A stretch of 64,000 nt of DNA, taken from contig NC_079423.1 of assembly GCF_026213295.1 (NCBI RefSeq), positions 15,275,924 through 15,339,923 on the forward strand. The letters run 5' to 3'. The position numbers were made by a program, and so were the translations under genes. The notes beneath the pieces are model-generated. The model was not told where the DNA came from and ran no database searches. It saw nothing but the letters and a program-made list of their open reading frames with translations. This DNA is from Gadus chalcogrammus. Taxonomy: Eukaryota; Chordata; Actinopteri; Gadiformes; Gadidae. Below, in pieces: positions 47,224 to 64,000 of the stretch; the stretch's first letter is position 1, and every line of letters begins with the position of its first letter.

Positions 47224-47712
47224 GTACACTTATCACCTTCATTCCTGTGTGTGTGTGTGTTTGCGTGTGTGTGTTGTACACTCATCACCTTCCTTCCTGT
47301 GTGTGTGTGTGTGTGTGTGTGTGTTGTACCCTTATCACTATCCTTTCTATGTATGTGTGTGTGTTCCCTAACCATCACTATCCTTCCCGTGTGTCTGTGT
47401 GTGTGTGTTCCATGTGGCCTTCCCCTCAAACAAAAGCCGTCCACCACTACATCCCATTTGTTAAAGACGGTTGATGGAGCTCGGTCGACCAACAGATCGA
47501 CCAACAGCAACGCAGACGTTCGGCGCCGACTCACCCACTGTCATGGTGTGGGCGTGGCATTTGTGATTGATGCAGAATCTCCAGAGCCCCTGATTGGCCG
47601 AGCTGCCCGAGTACCGGTACTGCATCCAGAAGTCGGTCACCGTGGAGACGATGAGGAGCACCAGGGAAACCACCCCGCAGAGCGTGCCCCCTCCGGCCAG
47701 CGTGTAGAGCAT
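45571..47712 (-). CDS. lim2: Lens fibre membrane intrinsic protein (MP20), 174 aa
   Basis: Coding exons on the minus strand: 47712-47535, 46756-46616, 46165-46031 and 45641-45571. They sum to 525 bp with every junction in phase 1 and a TGA stop. The protein is a PMP22/claudin-family tetraspan: TM1 about 8-28, first extracellular loop with the family signature GLW-x2-C47-x4-C52, TM2 about 66-88, TM3 about 107-125 (LALLALAIYTGVTVTFFGKR), TM4 about 138-158, and a short tail ending NIQDT. Length matches mammalian LIM2 (173 aa), and DFWMQYRYSGSSANQGLWR is characteristic. Known role: junctional protein of lens fibre cells, with human mutations causing cataract. The acceptor at 47754 (CTCCTCAG) shows that the 5' UTR continues in an upstream non-coding exon not identified here. 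The C-terminus ends in a possible PDZ ligand. Confidence 0.96.
46840..47420. repeat. Compound GT minisatellite in lim2 intron 1
   Basis: At least seven cycles of (GT)n followed by a spacer of the form TTGTACACTTATCACTATCCTTCC or TTGTCTAACCCTCACTATCCTTCC. Unit length ranges from about 45 to 110 bp according to GT number. Long Cys/Val frames across it are artefacts. Confidence 0.9.
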
Positions 47713-47753
47713 CGAGGAGAAGCTTCGGCAGGCGCTGACCTCCTGGAAAACAA

Positions 47754-48141
47754 CTGAGGAGAGGTCAAAGGTCATTCTTTTGTTTTTTTTCTGCTCATGA
47801 TTTAGCTTATGAAGCGATTGTGAAGCGTCTTTGAGCACTGGGAAAAGCGCTATATCAATTTGATCTATTATTATTATTATTATTATATAGGATTTCTATC
47901 AACAGTATACAAATTTGTCTGCGGAATACTTTTCCATAACCCTATAGTTGTTTATGTCGACCACATTAACACTTTTAAGAGATGGATGAAAAAACCTGAA
48001 CCTTGAGACTTATGTAGGCCTACTTATTGTCCCAAGATGTTATAACAGTCGTAATTTGTTTGTGTGCTATTATACATCTTTATAATTGAATCTGTTCAGC
48101 TCCTGGAGGATTTCTCTACGTTCCTTGTATTGTTTCTCTGT
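47754..48141. other. lim2 5' flank
   Basis: Upstream of the first coding exon. Around 47815-47885 the text GTCTTTGAGCACTGGGAAAAGCGCTATATCAATTTGATC and a TTA repeat is a SINE/LINE 3'-tail-like fragment. No coding exon was found. Confidence 0.45.
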
Positions 48142-48243
48142 GGGCCTTTTTCACGCGGCGGCCATCTTGGTTCTGAATGCTAGCTGTGAGCTGGAGCTCA
48201 TGTTTAGAACCAAGATGGCCGCTAGGATGGTGAATAAGGCCCA
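48142..48243. mobile_element. Short palindromic MITE-like element
   Basis: About 100 bp with inverted arms GGGCCTTTTTCAC..GGCGGCCATCTTGGTTCT and the complement AGAACCAAGATGGCCGC..GGTGAATAAGGCCC. The arms are nearly perfect with a loop of about 35 bp. Each arm contains GCCATCTTGG, a YY1-like core. Confidence 0.6.
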
Positions 48244-49498
48244 TTCTCTTTAAATCTAGACAAACTGAACACAAGGCCATGCCCTAGATGGGTGCACTCA
48301 TCCACAGCGCTGTTATTAACTCGGGAGTTAATGTTTCAGTGTATATTATGGTTTTATAATATATCATATTATTATATGTTGACGTCGAAATCGTGTCAAT
48401 ATGGATATGGCAAAGCCTTCAGGCTTAGTGGTCGTAGAATATTGGCAGTCGGCGAATTTAAATATATATCCGGTCAACGTGAAAAAATAATAAAGTAGCA
48501 AAACAAAGGCAACAAAACAGTTTGGCCAACATGGCCTCCTGTCAAAGGGAGTGCTGATGGCACAGTTCACAGATCCATTGTTACTGACTAAGTCTCTTCA
48601 ATGACCCCCACACTCCCGGCCCCAGGCCCAGCAGCAGAAAAAGCGGTCAGCATTGTTGCTCTGCCACTCACGCATGCACATGCATGCACATGAGCTGTTT
48701 GCACTTTTCAAAAAATCAGCACTTATTTAAAACTACAACACATTGTTGCAGTGTTGGACTTAGCTTTAGGATGAGTTCAACAACTCAACACAGAATTTCC
48801 TGACAGCTGTCAAATACCTCAAACTTAACTTCATGAAGTAATTTTTGAACGGATACTTTTTGATGATGGAAGAACATATAATGTAGTGAAACCCGGACCA
48901 AGCCTCAATGTATAAAGACGATTATTATAATATTAAAATATGTTTACACAGCCTTTTCTATCATCCTACATCTGTAAAAGTTCTCCCAGGTCACACTTCT
49001 AGACGATAGATGTTAATTTTAAGGAATCTGAGAATTCTGACCCCTCTCCAAGGAAAATTGTAAAACATCACACAAGTTTTGCCACAAATTGAGTTAAAAC
49101 AAGAAGAATGAATGTGGGGTACCTTACTGTTGCTAGGTGAGCTGCTGTCTCTCCTGACTCTCCCGGGTTAGTGGCTTGACGTTGGGGGGCCTATCCGTTT
49201 TATCCCTGTCCCTCCTGCTTCCCATTGTCCGGCCAACAAAAGCGGGAATGATCGAGGGCAGCGTAAAAAATAAAGGTAAATCCCCATCCCCCCCTCTCTC
49301 TCTCTCTCTGTTTCTCTCTGTTTCTCTATCCCGGCTTGTTTAATTACCCACTGTGGGGCTGACCATCTCTCAATCTCCCTCCATCCTCCTTTCCAACCCT
49401 CTTCGTCATCATCATCATCCACCTCATCATCATCAGCGTGTCTTCTCACAGGTCCTCGTCTTCCTTGTGTTCTTTCACCCACCCTTGCCCACATCTCT

Positions 49499-49645
49499 CT
49501 GCTGTGGCTCAGGCGGCAGAGAAGGTCGTCCGGCAACCCCGAGAGGTTGCTAGTTTGATCCCAGGCACCGCAGACCCAAGTGTCCAGGCGTCCCTGGGCA
49601 TGACACCTAACCCCGACTGCTCCCGACGAGATGGCTGTTGCTGTT
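49499..49645 (+). repeat. tRNA-derived SINE, 3'-truncated copy
   Basis: GTGGCTCAGGCGGCAGAG (A-box region) and GGTTGCTAGTTTGATCCC (decayed B-box), then ACCCCGACTGCTCCCGACGA. Same family as the copies at 53476 and 55078, but lacking the tail. Confidence 0.65.
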
Positions 49646-50999
49646 GACAAGGTGTGTGATTGTGAAGAGCAAATTGTGTGGCCTCAGTTCAGAGAAGTTT
49701 AAATGCAGTCTATGTTAATTTCTTCCCTGCATCTTTGCTTGAAAGATGCACATCGGTTCTGGCAATACCTGACTGCACCGTGGTCAACCCAGAGGGTAGT
49801 TAGGGTAGGCATTCCCTCCGTCCATCAAACAATTCAGCCCACACCCCTATACGGAGCCGTCCTGTCTTGTACTGACCCCGTTAATAATAATAATGATACA
49901 TTTTATTTGTAGAGCACTTTACATTCGAAAATCTCAAAGTGCTACAGAGTTTAAGAGAGAGAAAAGGGTTGTTAAAACATATACGTATACGGTAAAAGAG
50001 AAATTAGCAAAAGGCTTTTTAAAAAAAAAAAAAAAGTCTTAAGGTTGTATTGTGTGGGGCCTTCAGTACAGTACAGTACTTCAGTACAGGTTGTCAGGGA
50101 GGGCGTTCCATAGTCTGACCAGACCGTTCTGGTCTGGTAGAAGGAACTGATTTGGTTACATTGGTGGCTTCAGAGGATGTCATTTAGCTACCCCTCCGCT
50201 ACAGGGCTTTGTATGAATTTTCACACAGGTTTCACATCTTTCCACTAAAACTGATAAATAGGGGAGCACTTTCAACTATAGGTTGATGGAAAAGGGGTCT
50301 GTGGACTTGTATGTCAATGACCTAGAGCGGCAGTCTGCTCAAATACTGGATCCACTTTTTATTTTGCCCGTAATAGAAACCGGCCATTGCATTTGCTTTG
50401 TCGTTACTAATTGCTTATGTTGTTGAAAGGCGTGGCAATGATTAGGAATGCTTTTAGCTGCTTTGTGTTTAACAATGGATGAATCCGATGATTACATTGG
50501 TGAATCTAAATGTAAAGAGCTGGGGAAATTGAAACAGACAAAATATCAAATGAGTTAGAATACAGTTTGAATTAAAAATCAAATGGGATAGTATGATTCT
50601 ACTACGTTTCGTTACATTAAAACAAAAGCGTCCATTTAGGATGCAGTGCCTTACATTATGTTCATTCAACAAAGTAATTCAAGTGCAAACAACTTCAAAA
50701 CATAAGCAAAGCAACTGCTTTTAAGTGCTACGATATAAAAAGAGATCGAAGAAGACGAGATTGAAGAAGAAAATTAGAAAGCAAATCATTTGATTAAATT
50801 AAATACTATAAGGCAGTACTTTTGGAATCATTTCGCCACAATTCATGTAAACATTAATTTTACACTATTTAATGCATTCTTTAGATCCTAATATTGTTTC
50901 CGCATCAATGTAGGCTTCACACAGTTTGAGGTACTTCTAAAACAAGGTAAAGAACTGAATTACTGAAAAAAAACGACCATCACAATCAATATAACGTAG
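49646..50999. other. lim2-wdr47 intergenic stretch
   Basis: A SINE/LINE-tail-like segment lies at about 49880-50160 (ATTTTATTTGTAGAGCACTTTAC; GGGAGGGCGTTCCATAGTCTGA). The rest is AT-rich with nothing recognised. Confidence 0.45.
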
Positions 51000-52023
51000 A
51001 TTTTATTTTGCAACCCCTTGTATTATTCATGAACTTCATGAGGTTTGTCCCTTTTGATTCAGGCCACATGAAGCAACCACAAACACGCTATTTCCGCCAC
51101 AAGAACAGTTATAGTATTCAATGTTATGTTTCTATGCATCCAAAGGATAATAAATACGCTGTATTTGCATTCATTTATTACATTATAAGGCAAACAAGGA
51201 ACGGGAATAAAGCTTTTCAAATAAAACGTCTTCTCTCCACCTTTAAAGACATAAGTATTTCTCAGTATTTATAACATTACTTGACATTCTACAAAGTTTT
51301 AAAAACACACGCAATCCATCGGCATTGACAAAATATTGAATATTCCAATTAGAAAGCAATGTGTGTCTGATTCTAACTTACTTGGCAATACACAGTAAGG
51401 TATTACAAATATCTAAAGTACAACCCCGTGAATGTGGGGATTCTACATGCAGTTATTATTTCGTCCACATCAAACCCTTATTAGACTAGGGATCAGGTCT
51501 CTGTTATTTTCATACAGGAAAAGGAATGCAGTAAAATGGCACAAAGGTTGAGAGATTCAAATTAGGCAGCAGCATGAGCAGGAACATCAATTGGGGAAAA
51601 AGTACCTCATTGGAAAAATAAGGTTCAGTTTGCATAATGTAACACACAAACGTGCATACACCCTCACACGTGCATACACACATTAATACAAGCAGTGACA
51701 TTCAGTGTGTATGTACAGCAGTCCATACTGAAGAGAAAGCTATTAGGCACATGACTGCAAAAGCACACATACAAGTAGACACACATAAACACGCAAAGTC
51801 AACGCCTTTCACACCTTTTTTTTGTCTTTAGTACCATGTACAATAATTATTTTCTTAAATAAAAATATCCAATGATGAGGTTGTTGTTAGCTAACACAGA
51901 CACAATCCGTGACACACCACACGACTATCGTGACACACACGCGCACACACACACACACGCACACAGTCTGTGATGTTGTGCCCGTAGAAGCCCTACCTAT
52001 CTCTAGGGGCTAGGGGCTGGGTG
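51000..52023 (-). other. Probable wdr47 3' UTR
   Basis: From the wdr47 stop to TTTATT at 51002-51007 (AATAAA on minus). No introns or coding exons recognised; short CA repeats at 51938-51966. The length is inferred from that poly(A) signal. Confidence 0.5.

Positions 52024-64000
<11,977 letters not shown>

Noticed and set aside
49168..49650. 160-codon minus-strand frame
   Set aside because: Overlaps a tRNA-derived SINE and CT repeats; composition is repeat-driven.

Overview
The window is eukaryotic genomic DNA from a teleost fish. It holds four multi-exon vertebrate genes with GT/AG introns. Non-coding space is dominated by very long (GT/CA)n tracts, teleost-type DNA transposons and MITEs, tRNA-derived SINEs and a 7-kb minisatellite. 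The density of dinucleotide repeats resembles what is known of cod-like (gadiform) genomes, but that is only a guess; no species can be named from the sequence alone. There is no bacterial, plasmid or phage content. Most long open frames in the window are artefacts of low-complexity repeats.

Layout. (1) 771-21046, minus strand: gipc3, a PDZ-domain adaptor needed for hearing in mammals. Five exons are visible and the last lies beyond the left edge. Its third intron (13.9 kb) contains a roughly 7.1-kb minisatellite (3159-10240) interrupted by four copies of a 230-bp block with two tRNA-like, Pol III-promoter-bearing sequences. (2) 21047-29054: head-to-head intergenic space holding a decayed Tc1-like element, a mariner-like insertion and GT repeats. 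(3) 29055-42282, plus strand: a GRAM-domain/one-transmembrane protein of the GRAMD2 family (397 aa, 13 coding exons, all phases closing), with a 3' UTR to about 44.7 kb. (4) 45571-47712, minus strand: lim2 (MP20), the lens-fibre tetraspan protein, 174 aa in four coding exons, convergent with the GRAMD2-like gene. (5) 52024-64000, minus strand: wdr47 (Nemitin), 705 residues in 12 exons, with the N-terminal part beyond the right edge.

The genes are not an operon and no shared pathway is implied: gipc3 is a myosin VI/endosome adaptor, the GRAMD2-like protein is probably an ER-plasma membrane tether, lim2 acts at lens junctions and wdr47 is a neuronal microtubule regulator. All exon coordinates were derived by hand from splice signals, homology and phase arithmetic.

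The least explained parts are the minisatellite with its embedded tandem tRNA-like blocks, and a roughly 1.2-kb stretch (56968-58154) inside a wdr47 intron that looks like a small plus-strand spliced transcript carrying a strongly folded H/ACA-like RNA. Also notable are the many splice sites that directly abut long (GT)n, (CA)n, (CT)n, C24 or (ACT/ACC)n tracts.
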